NCBI GenBank assembly: GCA_910585295.1
Contig: CAJUDE010000034.1
Location: 1-64,000 of the forward strand
From: an uncultured Lachnospiraceae bacterium
Lineage (GTDB): Bacteria > Bacillota > Clostridia > Lachnospirales > Lachnospiraceae
Direction: 5' to 3'
DNA: 64,000 bases
Position numbers and translations under genes: made by a program
Notes under the pieces: model-generated
Databases searched by the model: none
What the model was told of the DNA's origin: nothing
What the model saw: only the letters and a program-made list of their open reading frames with translations
Part shown: positions 35,075-44,044 of the stretch, in pieces
Layout of the letters: every line of letters starts with the position of its first letter
Position numbering within the stretch: position 1 is the stretch's first letter

Positions 35075-35374
35075 CTATAAACCAGCAAAAATTTCAATTT
35101 CCTTGCTGTCCTCTGTCAACTGAACATATGCTTTCTTGGTCTTAGCAGTCGTGCCAACTACCGTACCCCTTCTTTTTTTCTTGCCAGGGATGTTTAAGGT
35201 ATTTACTTTCTTAACCTTTGTACCCTCAAACATCTTCTCAACAGCTTTTTTGATCATTGTTTTGTTTGCTTCTGGATGGACCATGAAAGTATAGGTCTTC
35301 TCGCTCATAAGGTTCATGCTTTTTTCGGTAATTACTGGTTTGAGGATTACATCATAATACTGAATATTTGCCAT
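35075..35374 (-). CDS. rplW: 50S ribosomal protein L23
   Basis: 99 aa; DVILKPVITEKSMNLMSEKT and FMVHPEANKTMIKKAVEKMF. Exit-tunnel docking protein. Its start overlaps the rplD stop by one base. Confidence 0.97.
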   Translation of the reverse strand: MANIQYYDVILKPVITEKSMNLMSEKTYTFMVHPEANKTMIKKAVEKMFEGTKVKKVNTLNIPGKKKRRGTVVGTTAKTKKAYVQLTEDSKEIEIFAGL

Positions 35375-35994
35375 TATGCATACACCTCCTCGATGGTCGC
35401 TACTGCATCCTTAGTTACTACTACTGTGTCATATTTCAAAATATCATACACATTGATGGTATTGGTCTGTGCCATTTTCACTTTTGGCAGGTTCCTTGCA
35501 GACAAAATCACATTCTGGTCATTGTCATTCAGGATTACCAATGCCTTATTTACTTTCAAGTTATCCAAAACCGCTTTGAATTTCTTGGTCTTAATCTCGT
35601 CCATTTTCAGTTCATCCAAAACGATAAATTTATTGTCATTCACTTTTGTGGTCAGCACAGATTTCAGCGCCGCCCTCTTTTCTTTTTTATTTAATTTGAA
35701 GGAATAGTCCCTTGGAACCGGGGCAAATACTACGCCGCCGCCCTTCCACTGGGGAGCCCTGATGGAACCCTGCCTTGCATGTCCGGTCCCTTTCTGCCTC
35801 CATGGTTTCCTTCCGCCGCCGCGGACTTCAGAACGCGTCTTAGCTTTCTGTGTCCCCTGGCGCCTATTTGCAAGGTACTGCACGACTGACATGTGTACCA
35901 GATGCTCATTGACCTTAGCGCCAAATATTGCATCGCTCAGCTCAAGGCTTCCAACTTCATTGCCTTCCATATTATAAACAGCTACATTAGCCAT
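35374..35994 (-). CDS. rplD: 50S ribosomal protein L4
   Basis: 206 aa; the basic tunnel loop KTRSEVRGGGRKPWRQKGTG is intact. In several bacteria L4 (or L20-like partners) feeds back on the S10 operon leader, which is relevant to the structured leader at 37151-37379. Confidence 0.97.
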   Translation of the reverse strand: MANVAVYNMEGNEVGSLELSDAIFGAKVNEHLVHMSVVQYLANRRQGTQKAKTRSEVRGGGRKPWRQKGTGHARQGSIRAPQWKGGGVVFAPVPRDYSFKLNKKEKRAALKSVLTTKVNDNKFIVLDELKMDEIKTKKFKAVLDNLKVNKALVILNDNDQNVILSARNLPKVKMAQTNTINVYDILKYDTVVVTKDAVATIEEVYA

Positions 35995-36028
35995 TACTAA
36001 GTCCTCCTTCCATCTTCCCTGTAGGGCA

Positions 36029-36706
36029 TTACGATTTCACAGTCTCTTTAATTGTCACTAAAGATTTCTTTGGCCCCGGAACAGAGCCTTTGATTAACAG
36101 CAGGTTGTTCTCAGCATCTACCCTGACAACTTCAAGATTCTGCACTGTTACTTTTACCGCGCCCATATGCCCTGGCATCCCTTTGCCTTTAAACACACGG
36201 CTTGGGCTGGAACATGCGCCGTTAGAACCCTGGTGGCGGTGGAATTTGGAACCATGTGTCATTGGCCCTCTGTGCTGGCCGTGCCTTTTGATGGCACCCT
36301 GGAACCCTTTACCTTTGGAGATTGCAGTTGCATCCACTTTATCGCCTTGTGCAAAAATATCAGCCTTAATCTCATCTGCCAGTTTGTAGTCTGCAGAGTT
36401 TTCAAATTTAAATTCCCTTAAAAACCTCTTGCCAGACACGCCTGCTTTTTCCAAATGCCCTTTTTCAGCTTTGTTCACGCCATGCCTGTTCCTGATTTCC
36501 TTTTTCCCATTGGCGTCTTTATTGACAATCTTGAACTTCTTATCAATAAAACCAACCTGGACTGCGTTGTACCCATCATTCTCAACCGTCTTAATCTGTG
36601 TTACGGCACATGGGCCAGCCTGCAATACAGTAACCGGAACTAATGTGCCGTCTGCATCGAAGATTTGAGTCATCCCGACTTTTGTAGCTAAAATCGCTTT
36701 CTTCAT
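36029..36706 (-). CDS. rplC: 50S ribosomal protein L3
   Basis: 225 aa; MKKAILATKVGMTQIFDADG and GKGFQGAIKRHGQHRGPMTH, with the loop reaching the peptidyl transferase centre. Slightly longer than the 209-aa E. coli protein. A 126-base spacer separates it from rpsJ. Confidence 0.97.
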   Translation of the reverse strand: MKKAILATKVGMTQIFDADGTLVPVTVLQAGPCAVTQIKTVENDGYNAVQVGFIDKKFKIVNKDANGKKEIRNRHGVNKAEKGHLEKAGVSGKRFLREFKFENSADYKLADEIKADIFAQGDKVDATAISKGKGFQGAIKRHGQHRGPMTHGSKFHRHQGSNGACSSPSRVFKGKGMPGHMGAVKVTVQNLEVVRVDAENNLLLIKGSVPGPKKSLVTIKETVKS

Positions 36707-36832
36707 TTCTTTCCCTCCTGTTTACTCTACAGCGGAACGTTTCATGCCTGCTATATTCCCAGACAGGCAGCGGAACCGTTCATCCTAGAACAGTCAATAT
36801 CTATCTATTGAACCCTTCAGGACTATTACTTT

Positions 36833-37150
36833 TTACTTATTTTTCATTTTGATATCAATGTATACGCCTGCTGGCATCTCCAGCCTGGACAATGCGTCCA
36901 CGGTCTTCTGGGTCGGCGCGATGATATCAATAAGCCTTTTATGAGTCCTCTGCTCAAACTGCTCCCTGGAATCTTTGTACTTGTGGACAGCCCTCAGGAT
37001 AGTAACTACCTCCCGCTTTGTGGGCAGTGGCACCGGCCCGCTAACCTGCGCCCCATTCTTCTTCACAGTTTCGATAATTTTCTTCGCAGACGCATCCACT
37101 AACTGATGCTCATATGCTTTGAGTGTGATCCTCATTACTTGACTTGCCAT
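36833..37150 (-). CDS. rpsJ: 30S ribosomal protein S10
   Basis: 105 aa; MRITLKAYEHQLVDASAKKI and GPVPLPTKREVVTILR. S10 also acts as NusE in antitermination. The MASQVMRI start has an AGGAGG 11 bases upstream, a little far; starting at MRITLK would give the textbook N-terminus but has no site of its own. First gene of the large cluster, with promoter and leader upstream. Confidence 0.95.
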   Translation of the reverse strand: MASQVMRITLKAYEHQLVDASAKKIIETVKKNGAQVSGPVPLPTKREVVTILRAVHKYKDSREQFEQRTHKRLIDIIAPTQKTVDALSRLEMPAGVYIDIKMKNK

Positions 37151-37379
37151 AAAAAAAGCCGCCTCCTTTTCGCACTTTACTTCAGTACGACAAGCGGTGA
37201 CTGTACACTTCTCCGTGTGTGTCATTTGTCCCTTACACGGCTTCTGCTTTCACACAGATCTTTTGTTGTGATACAGTGACTTGTCGCCAGTTTCCTAACT
37301 TGACATTCGCTCCACGGAAAACCTGCCTGCTCTAGGCAGCAACCTCACGTTTCATCGCTATCATGTCACAGCGACTATT
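37151..37379 (-). promoter_or_regulatory. structured leader of the S10 ribosomal protein operon
   Basis: About 230 transcribed bases before rpsJ. Visible foldings: a hairpin CTGCCT/AGGCAG (37323-37328 with 37334-37339) near the 5' end, and a long-range stem in which CTTGTCG (37280-37286) pairs with CGACAAG (37188-37194) and TACAGT (37272-37277) with ACTGTA (37200-37205). The stem ends about 20 bases before the ribosome binding site. The length and structure suggest autogenous control by a ribosomal protein, as known for S10 leaders in other bacteria; I cannot match it to a named RNA family. Confidence 0.5.
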
Positions 37380-37408
37380 ATTATAAAGCATAATTCCTTA
37401 GATTGCAA
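37380..37408 (-). promoter_or_regulatory. main promoter of the ribosomal protein cluster
   Basis: TTGCAA (37403-37408), 17 bases, perfect TATAAT (37380-37385) on the minus strand. It lies about 230 bases before rpsJ. Confidence 0.82.
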
Positions 37409-37482
37409 GCAGAAATTAATTTTTTTCCAACATTCCTTTTTATATTGCTACGGCAGGGGAACAACGCTGGCTTCTTTGCGTA

Positions 37483-37510
37483 TAAAAAGGCTGAACTTAG
37501 TAATTCAGCC
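37483..37510 (-). terminator. terminator of the 37505 gene
   Basis: GGCTGAA (37504-37510) pairs with TTCAGCC (37489-37495), then five Ts. The stop codon of the upstream gene is inside the 5' arm of the stem. It keeps that transcript out of the ribosomal promoter 75 bases further on. Confidence 0.85.
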
Positions 37511-38149
37511 CTTGCAATCCAGCATTGACGCCCATTCCTCTGGATAAAACTGCTCCAGGATTTCCTCTTGTTTGTCTATTTCCTGGTTTACTGCCTCCTT
37601 TTTCATATCCTGTCGGCCATCCAGGCTGTATGGCCGCCCTTCTTCCGTTTCCATTCCTGCTTCCGGCTTGCCTATTGCCTTTGGCTCTTCCTTCGCTTCC
37701 TGTATCGCGGCCTTTACCGCTTCCCCCAGCAATTCGCCAAATTGGGGGTTTTTCTTGCTCACCTCGGTGACCTGCTGATATGCCTGCTGTACAATGGACT
37801 GCTGCTCTTCTTTGGAAGACGCCTGCTGCAGCGCATGTTTGATACGCTCCCCTTCTTTCCTTGCCAGCTCCGCCATTTGGGCAAGCTTAGGGTCCACTTG
37901 CCTCAGAAATTGTTTCTCCTGAGGCGTCACAGGTTCCCCTCTGGCAATTTTTTTGGCAATCCTCTGCGCCTTTTTCATATCCTTCTCGCTGTCGTCCACG
38001 TCTTTTGGCTCTAGCAATTTCTGTAGGATGGACTTCTTCCCATCCTCCTGCTCCACCCCATTCAGGTTGCGCATAATCTGCCCAACATCCACAACAAGGT
38101 CCCCATGCTTTGTTTTAATCCCTGCCGCTTTAGGCTCCATAATATTCAT
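37505..38149 (-). CDS. uncharacterised helical protein, 214 aa
   Basis: Unrecognised. It begins MNIMEPKAAGIKTKHGDLVV, then has a basic helical region (SEKDMKKAQRIAKKIARGEP), the phrase TPQEKQFLRQVDPKLAQMAE, and a long Gln/Glu/Ala-rich helical stretch to the acidic C-terminus. No signal peptide, membrane helix or cysteines that look like a metal site. Start at 38149 has GGAGG 7 bases upstream; in-frame ATGs lie 2 codons and 9 codons earlier. It has its own terminator. Its general style (basic helices, Gln-rich, cytosolic) recalls the coiled-coil protein on the other side of the ribosomal cluster, but I see no true sequence match. Confidence 0.7.
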   Translation of the reverse strand: MNIMEPKAAGIKTKHGDLVVDVGQIMRNLNGVEQEDGKKSILQKLLEPKDVDDSEKDMKKAQRIAKKIARGEPVTPQEKQFLRQVDPKLAQMAELARKEGERIKHALQQASSKEEQQSIVQQAYQQVTEVSKKNPQFGELLGEAVKAAIQEAKEEPKAIGKPEAGMETEEGRPYSLDGRQDMKKEAVNQEIDKQEEILEQFYPEEWASMLDCKG

Positions 38150-38241
38150 TTCCATCCCTCCTGCCTGGCACAACAATTCCCTGACAGTTATATCGGCAGG
38201 TTGTATGGGCTGCGCTACCTAAGTTGGAAGAATTTTCAAAT

Positions 38242-39703
38242 TTATTGTGAACCCTCCTCCCACCAATCTAATATCTGCAGCATTACCCACTCCACATTTT
38301 CATCTTCAACCTGTGGGGAATAGCAAACCAAATATTCCCATTTCACTTTCTTTTTATAATCCAAAAACACCTTTTGGCCATATTTAGGCGCAAAAGCCCC
38401 TCTTTTATAAATAAATATCTCACGCACTACAAACGTATTAAACGGCTCCTGCCAGGCAAGCTCTAATTCCGTCCCACATTTCATCTTAATCCCAGAATGC
38501 TGCTGACCAAGATGGTCATACTCTACGGAAAGCTGCATATCTGCTGTCCCAAATGGATATTTTAGGCTAAACGCCCGGTAAATTGGATTGTTATCATATA
38601 CTTGGAACAAATTATAATTGCGATTAGCCCTCTCCATTAATCCTGCATCTACCGACATTATATTCCCATGCTCTTTTGCATAGTTCTGCGCGTTCTGCAA
38701 ATGCTCCCTTATCTGGCCTCTCTCTTCCTCACTCAGTTCCTCGACCTGTTGTAGCAAACCCTCTTGAACCCCAATTGAATTTTTCCTTTTCTCCAAATTA
38801 TTCACCCTATACTCATAGCCATATCGGAAGGCAAACGCACTGACTTGCGGAATATCTTGCCAAGTCAGGTTACAAATTACGGATGAAATTGTTATTCGGG
38901 AACGGCCATAATGTTTTCTGTCAATTACTTTCCGAATCATTTCTAGATTCTTTAATAATAATTCTAGGTCACCGTTCACGCGAATCTTTGCAAACTTTTC
39001 GGCATCCAGCGTCTCCAGGCTAATACAAAGATGGTCATGCTCTGCCAATAACTCAATCTCTTCTTCTGTATATTTCTTACACAAATTCGTTACCAGTATA
39101 AGCTCTATTTCTGGATGTTTCCGATGGAACGCCCCAAATACCTTGCTCCATCCGGGGTATATTGTCGCTTCTCCGAACGCCCCCGTTTCCAAACGCTTTA
39201 CCCCCCCTCACTATAAACCCTTCTAAACAAGAAGCTATTTCATCTTTTGGAAAATCCACTTTAAAATATGGATTTTTGTCTGCCAATACAGACTGATTGC
39301 AATAAATGCAGCGTAAATTACACCTATTTGTAACCCCTAAACCTATTTCACATACCGCGTTAACTTCTGCATAATCTGTTCCTTTCTCATAAAGGACTCC
39401 CCATTCTTCAAATTTTTCCTCAAGCATACATTTAAATTCCCCTATTGGAATCATTTCCTGTGGAACCAACGCACACTTTCTACACATCGGATGCAGCCTC
39501 CCGGTCAACAACCCTCTTTTTAAATCAACAATTGCAGGATTGTTCAAAATATCTGGTGTTACAATCCCTCTTTTTTTAGGTTCCAGATAGTCTAATAAAA
39601 AATCCCCATAATCTGTATCACCCATTGCACAACAAGGGCATATCATCCCTCCTGCATGGATCATCCTTAGATACCATGGCTGAAAACATATTTTTGTTAA
39701 CAT
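38242..39703 (-). pseudogene. radical SAM protein gene split by a +1 frameshift at a G7 tract
   Basis: Two overlapping frames together make one protein of about 480 aa. The first (39703 to 39077) starts MLTKICFQPWYLRMIHAGG, has a Cys cluster (ICPCCAMGD, MCRKCALVP) like an auxiliary iron-sulfur site, and the radical SAM motif CNLRCIYC. The second (open 39192 to 38242) carries the rest of the barrel (TGAFGEATIYPGW, LCISLETLDAEKF) and a C-terminal domain. The frames join at seven Gs (39201-39207, shown as C7 on the plus strand); with six Gs the reading would continue FIVRGVKRLETGAFGE without interruption. GGGAGGG precedes the start. It follows the MATE gene closely. The substrate is unknown; proteins of this layout often modify peptides or sit in glycan loci. 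Confidence 0.8.
39201..39207. repeat. homopolymeric G/C tract of seven at the radical SAM frameshift
   Basis: C7 on the plus strand, G7 on the coding strand. Removal of one base restores one frame through the radical SAM gene, so the tract is either a mutation, a slippage or phase-variation site, or a sequencing error. Confidence 0.8.
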
Positions 39704-39767
39704 CTTCCCTCCCCCATCCTTTCTCAATAAAAAAATCATTTTTAAGGGTAAACTCCCAAGCCTTTGT

Positions 39768-41102
39768 TCAGCCAAGGAACCGCCCTTTATTTTTTAGGTA
39801 ATAAGCCATGCCCGCCAGGTCTGCTAACACCCAGCCAATGGGGATAGACCACCAAATCCCCGCCACGCCAAATGCTGGGACTGCCGACAGCGCATAAGCC
39901 AGCGCCACCCGCGTGCCAAGGGAAACCACAGTAAGGAATACAGACATCCCAGGCTTTCCCAACGCCCGGTACAGGCCATATAGCAAAAACAGGCATCCAA
40001 TGCCCCAGTAAAAGGCTCCCTCGATACGCAGGTAACGGACCCCTTCCTGAATAATTTCTGTCTCTGAACTATCAATAAACAGTTCCATTAGCTGGCGTGC
40101 AAATACGCAGACAAGAATGGACGCCACAATGCAAAACCCCATGGATGCCGCCAGCGCCCCCTTAAGCCCCTTGCGGATGCGCCCTTCTTCCCTGGCGCCA
40201 TAATTCTGGGCAAGGAATGTGGAGCATGCATTGCCAAAATCCTGCACTGGCATGTAAGCAAAGGCGTCAATTTTCACTGCCGCCGCAAAAGCCGCCATAA
40301 CCACCGCGCCAAAACTATTTACCAGACCCTGCACCATAAGGATGCCCAGGTTCATCACAGACTGCTGCACACAGGTCAATATAGAAAAGCCTGCAATTTC
40401 CCGGATACATGCCGCACGAAGGCTCCAATGCCGCCGCACCGCCCGAAGCTGGGGACACCGCAGCAACCCATATGCCACAATCCCAATGCCGGAAATATAC
40501 TGGGAAATCACGGTTGCTTTTGCCGCCCCTGCCACGCCCTGCCCAAGCCCAAGCACATACCATAAGTCCAGCAGGATATTTAAAACAGACGAAACCGCCA
40601 AAAACACCAGCGGCACTACGGAGTTGCCTACCGCCCGCAGGAAAGAAGCGGCATAATTATATAGAAACGTGGCTGTTATGCCGCAAAAAATAACTGCAAG
40701 GTATTCCCGCATATGCCCCCACACTTCCCCTGGCACCTGCATAAAAATACGAATCCCATCCAGGCAGGCAAACGCCGCCAGGTTTAACAAGATTGTCAAT
40801 CCCCCTATCAGCACAAAAGAAGCGCAGACGCTGTCTGTCAGCCCTTCCTCGTCCCGCTGCCCAAACCGAATGGAGTACACAGCGCCGCTCCCCATACAAA
40901 GCCCCAGCAAAATGGAGGTCAAAAAGGTCATCAGCGTAAACGCCGAACCAACAGCCGCCAACGCATTGCTCCCCAAAAATTTCCCCACAATCAAAGTATC
41001 CGCCACATTATAACATTGCTGCAGCAAATTTCCCAGAATCATGGGGACAGCAAAACGCATCATAGAAGGCATAATCGGCCCCTTTGTTAAATCCCCGTCC
41101 AT
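39768..41102 (-). CDS. MATE family efflux transporter
   Basis: 444 aa with twelve transmembrane helices in two homologous halves. Family phrases: LTKGPIMPSMMRFAVPMILG, QQCYNVADTLIVGKFLG, and in the second half NFGSTFLAQNYG-like (NACSTFLAQNYGA). It exports drugs or metabolites using Na+ or H+. It overlaps the end of lgt by 16 bases, and the broken radical SAM gene starts 65 bases after it, so the three were probably one operon. Confidence 0.93.
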   Translation of the reverse strand: MDGDLTKGPIMPSMMRFAVPMILGNLLQQCYNVADTLIVGKFLGSNALAAVGSAFTLMTFLTSILLGLCMGSGAVYSIRFGQRDEEGLTDSVCASFVLIGGLTILLNLAAFACLDGIRIFMQVPGEVWGHMREYLAVIFCGITATFLYNYAASFLRAVGNSVVPLVFLAVSSVLNILLDLWYVLGLGQGVAGAAKATVISQYISGIGIVAYGLLRCPQLRAVRRHWSLRAACIREIAGFSILTCVQQSVMNLGILMVQGLVNSFGAVVMAAFAAAVKIDAFAYMPVQDFGNACSTFLAQNYGAREEGRIRKGLKGALAASMGFCIVASILVCVFARQLMELFIDSSETEIIQEGVRYLRIEGAFYWGIGCLFLLYGLYRALGKPGMSVFLTVVSLGTRVALAYALSAVPAFGVAGIWWSIPIGWVLADLAGMAYYLKNKGRFLG

Positions 41103-41860
41103 TCTTCTCCCTTCCTTCCAGAATGTTTATTTGCCCATAAGGACATCGCAATGCCCAAGGCTAATATAATAATAGAAATAAGCTGGGAGGTGGACAGGAA
41201 CCCAAAAGCCCCCCGGTAATCATTTCGGAATATTTCAATCACAAACCTCCCAATGCTGTAAAGCATACAATATACAGCCGTCACTTTCCCTTTTTTCGGT
41301 TCCTTTTTTGCATATGCCATTAAAAGGAACGCCAGGGCAAAATCCCCAATGCTGGAATATATCTGGGTAGGCACTAGCTTCACGCCGTTGGGCGCATAAT
41401 TTGACTGCCAGTACTGGATGCTAAGCACAGAATCTGTTTCCCTTCCATAACAGCAGCCTGCCAAAAAGCACCCAATGCGCCCGCAGCCCTGGGCAAACGC
41501 CACCGCTGGCAGCACTAGGTCCAGATAGGTAAGGAAGTCCACTTTTTTATAGCGGCAATAGCCCCAGCCAGCCGCTACGCCGCCGATAATGCCTCCGTAC
41601 ACGACCCACCCATTTTGAAAATTCCATAATATGGAAGGGTCTTTTAAAATATCTTGCAAGCTTACTGTATAATAAAGGGCCTTGCTCCCTGCCGCGCCGC
41701 CAAGGACTGCGCACCAGAAAATCCCAAACAGGATATCTGGGTTTAACCCCTGTTTCCTTGCACGCCTTTCACTGATTAGCAGCGCGCTCATATAGCCAAT
41801 TGCCACCATAACGCCATACATATGTACCGTCAATGGGCCAATGTGTAAATCATTAATCAT
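41087..41860 (-). CDS. lgt: prolipoprotein diacylglyceryl transferase
   Basis: 257 aa multi-spanning membrane enzyme that attaches diacylglycerol to the lipobox cysteine of exported lipoproteins, such as Sbp in this window. The signature GCGRIGCFLAGCCYGRET and the catalytic His in the N-terminal part (HMYGVMVAIGY) are present. The start MINDLHIG has GGAGG 5 bases upstream. Confidence 0.94.
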   Translation of the reverse strand: MINDLHIGPLTVHMYGVMVAIGYMSALLISERRARKQGLNPDILFGIFWCAVLGGAAGSKALYYTVSLQDILKDPSILWNFQNGWVVYGGIIGGVAAGWGYCRYKKVDFLTYLDLVLPAVAFAQGCGRIGCFLAGCCYGRETDSVLSIQYWQSNYAPNGVKLVPTQIYSSIGDFALAFLLMAYAKKEPKKGKVTAVYCMLYSIGRFVIEIFRNDYRGAFGFLSTSQLISIIILALGIAMSLWANKHSGRKGEEWTGI

Positions 41861-42045
41861 AGCTTCCTCCAATTTTCTTATTTTCCAAAGCCAGAACCGC
41901 CCTGAATAGTTACCATTTTACAACGATATAGCCAATGGGTCAATGGGCATAGCAATATCAGTTGCGGATTGCCTGAAATTCCTATATACTGGGACATGTA
42001 GTTTTGACGATTGTTTGTTATATAATGTAGGAAAGGAAACATTTT

Positions 42046-42906
42046 ATGTGGATTGCAAAGAATTGGAAAGAATATGAAGTGATTGACTGTTCCAACGGGG
42101 AAAAATTAGAACGTTGGGGCAGCTATATCCTAATAAGGCCAGACCCTCAGGTAATTTGGGACACACCCAGAACCCATCGGGCCTGGAAACACCCAAATGC
42201 CCATTACCACCGAAGCAAAAAGGGCGGCGGCGAATGGGAATTTTTTGACTTGCCACAGCAGTGGGACCTGCACTATGGTTCCCTGACCTTCCATTTAAAG
42301 CCATTTCATTTCAAGCACACAGGGCTGTTCCCAGAACAGGCAATAAACTGGGACTGGTTTGGCGCAAAAATTAAAGACAGCCGCCGCCCGGTCAAAGTCC
42401 TGAACCTTTTTGCCTACACAGGCGGAGCCACTCTATCTGCCGCTGCCGTTGGAGCCAGCGTCACCCATGTGGACGCTTCTAAAGGCATGGTCACCTGGGC
42501 AAGGGAAAACGCCGTGGCATCTGGATTGGCTGACGCGCCCATCCGGTGGATTGTGGATGACTGTATAAAGTTTGTGGAACGGGAAATCCGCAGGGGGAAC
42601 CGCTACGACGCTATTATCATGGACCCCCCTTCCTATGGCAGGGGGCCGAAAGGAGAAACCTGGAAATTGGAACATAATGTCCACTCCCTGATAAAGCTAT
42701 GCGTTCAGCTTTTATCAAACCAGCCTTTATTTTTCTTAATAAATTCTTATACCACAGGGTTACAGCCTGCAGTACTCGCTTATATGCTGGGAACGGAGTT
42801 AAAGAAGTTCCACGGAGCCACAGAGGCCCAGGAAATCGGCATCCCCGTTTCTTCCAATGGCCTAGCGCTTCCCTGCGGCGCCAGCGGAAGGTGGGAGGCG
42901 CTCTAG
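42046..42906 (+). CDS. class I SAM-dependent methyltransferase (RlmI/PF10672-like)
   Basis: 286 aa. SAM-binding motif VLNLFAYTGGATLSAAAVGA, acidic HVDASKGMVTW, and MDPPSYGRGPKG (a DPPS/Y motif like those of rRNA cytosine-5 or N-methyltransferases). The N-terminal part (WGSYILIRPDPQVIW) resembles the family that includes RlmI and RlmK halves, without a PUA domain. Probably modifies rRNA in the cytosol; target unknown. AGGAAAGG lies upstream of the ATG, and TATAAT at 42020-42030 region suggests its own promoter. Convergent with the pyruvate-kinase-like gene. Confidence 0.85.
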   Translation: MWIAKNWKEYEVIDCSNGEKLERWGSYILIRPDPQVIWDTPRTHRAWKHPNAHYHRSKKGGGEWEFFDLPQQWDLHYGSLTFHLKPFHFKHTGLFPEQAINWDWFGAKIKDSRRPVKVLNLFAYTGGATLSAAAVGASVTHVDASKGMVTWARENAVASGLADAPIRWIVDDCIKFVEREIRRGNRYDAIIMDPPSYGRGPKGETWKLEHNVHSLIKLCVQLLSNQPLFFLINSYTTGLQPAVLAYMLGTELKKFHGATEAQEIGIPVSSNGLALPCGASGRWEAL

Positions 42907-42973
42907 CAGCGGCTTTGTAACCAAATGGGCTTCGGGCAAGCCACTAGATAGATAGTAACCTGCCCAAAACATG

Positions 42974-43019
42974 GGCCGCAAGGGCGGTATGCTAACTTGC
43001 AGCATACCGCTCTGCGGCC
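42974..43019. terminator. long imperfect hairpin at the end of the pyruvate-kinase-like gene
   Basis: About 19 paired bases (42974-42993 with 43001-43019, one bulge) around a 7-base loop. The stop codon of the minus-strand gene lies in the loop. No T-run follows on either strand, so it may act as a 3' stability element or weak terminator between the convergent genes. Confidence 0.5.
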
Positions 43020-44044
43020 TTTACCGTATTGGATAAATATTGAATCACTTCCCTGGGATATTGCCCAACGGCAGTCTCCCCAGTCACCATCACGCTTGCG
43101 GCCCCTTCGGACACCGCACGGAAAATATCGGACACTTCCGCCCGTGTTGGGACTGGATGGTTTTCCATAGAAGCAAGCATCTGCGTCACTACCATAAAAG
43201 ATTTCCCCGCGTCGCGGCACTTTTTCGCAATCTTCGCCTGCACCACTGGCAATTCCCACAATGGCATGCTGTTGCCCAAATCCCCTCTGGCGACCACAAT
43301 TTGATTTGCATATGGAAGCAGTTCCTCCAAATGCCTTACCCCTTCCATATTTTCTATTTTTGCAAACACCTCCAGCCCACCAGCATCCGCATTTATCAAT
43401 TCTTGCTTTAATTCCTTTAAATCTTCCGCCCTTCGCACGAACGGCAGCATAACCCCAGTCACGCCATGGGATTTAGCGCCCCGGATATTTACTTTGTCGC
43501 TTTCCGTTAAGACAGGCAGGCGCAGTTCCACTCCTGGCAATGCAATGCTTTTTTTGGGTTTCAGGTTCCCGCCGCGCGTTACCTTGCAGCACACGCTTCC
43601 CTCAGAAACATCCACCGCATAAAGCTGTATCTTCCCATCATCCAGCAGGATTTCCTGCCCTTTTTGCAAATGCCCAAAAATAACCTCCGGACAAGGGATC
43701 ACTGCCGATTGGGAAGGGTTGTCCCTCTCCCCTTCCCCACTTGCCCCCTTGGCAAATGAGCCTTCTTCTTCCAGCCATGCCTGCCGCCCTTCTTCTAACT
43801 TTATTGCCCCTTTCAGGTTCCCAACCCGAAGCTCCGGCCCCCTTAAGTCAATCAGCAATTTGTACTGCACTCTGGCAGCAAGGGCAGCCTCCCTAACCAT
43901 CCTGGTCCATTCCCCGCACCCTTCCAGCTCCGAGTGGGAGAGGTTCAGCCGCACCCCTGCCATCCCCAGCCGGAACATCTCTTCTAGCAATTTTGGTTTG
44001 GCACAGGAAGGGCCTATTGTGCCATAAATTTCAGTTTTTCCCAT
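42992..44044 (-). CDS. short pyruvate-kinase-like protein lacking the C-terminal domain
   Basis: 350 aa against about 470-580 for pyruvate kinase. The catalytic barrel is recognisable: TIGPSC, NLSHSELEG, the B domain at about 70-170, FAKIENMEGV with the catalytic lysine and Glu, VVARGDLGN with the metal-binding Asp, and MVVTQMLASM...PTRAEVSD. The C-terminal allosteric domain is absent; the gene stops just after the barrel helix (KAAERYAAS). It may be an unregulated pyruvate kinase or a repurposed phosphoenolpyruvate or phosphate-binding enzyme. It starts at the base after the L,D-transpeptidase stop. Confidence 0.82.
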   Translation of the reverse strand: MGKTEIYGTIGPSCAKPKLLEEMFRLGMAGVRLNLSHSELEGCGEWTRMVREAALAARVQYKLLIDLRGPELRVGNLKGAIKLEEGRQAWLEEEGSFAKGASGEGERDNPSQSAVIPCPEVIFGHLQKGQEILLDDGKIQLYAVDVSEGSVCCKVTRGGNLKPKKSIALPGVELRLPVLTESDKVNIRGAKSHGVTGVMLPFVRRAEDLKELKQELINADAGGLEVFAKIENMEGVRHLEELLPYANQIVVARGDLGNSMPLWELPVVQAKIAKKCRDAGKSFMVVTQMLASMENHPVPTRAEVSDIFRAVSEGAASVMVTGETAVGQYPREVIQYLSNTVKAAERYAAS

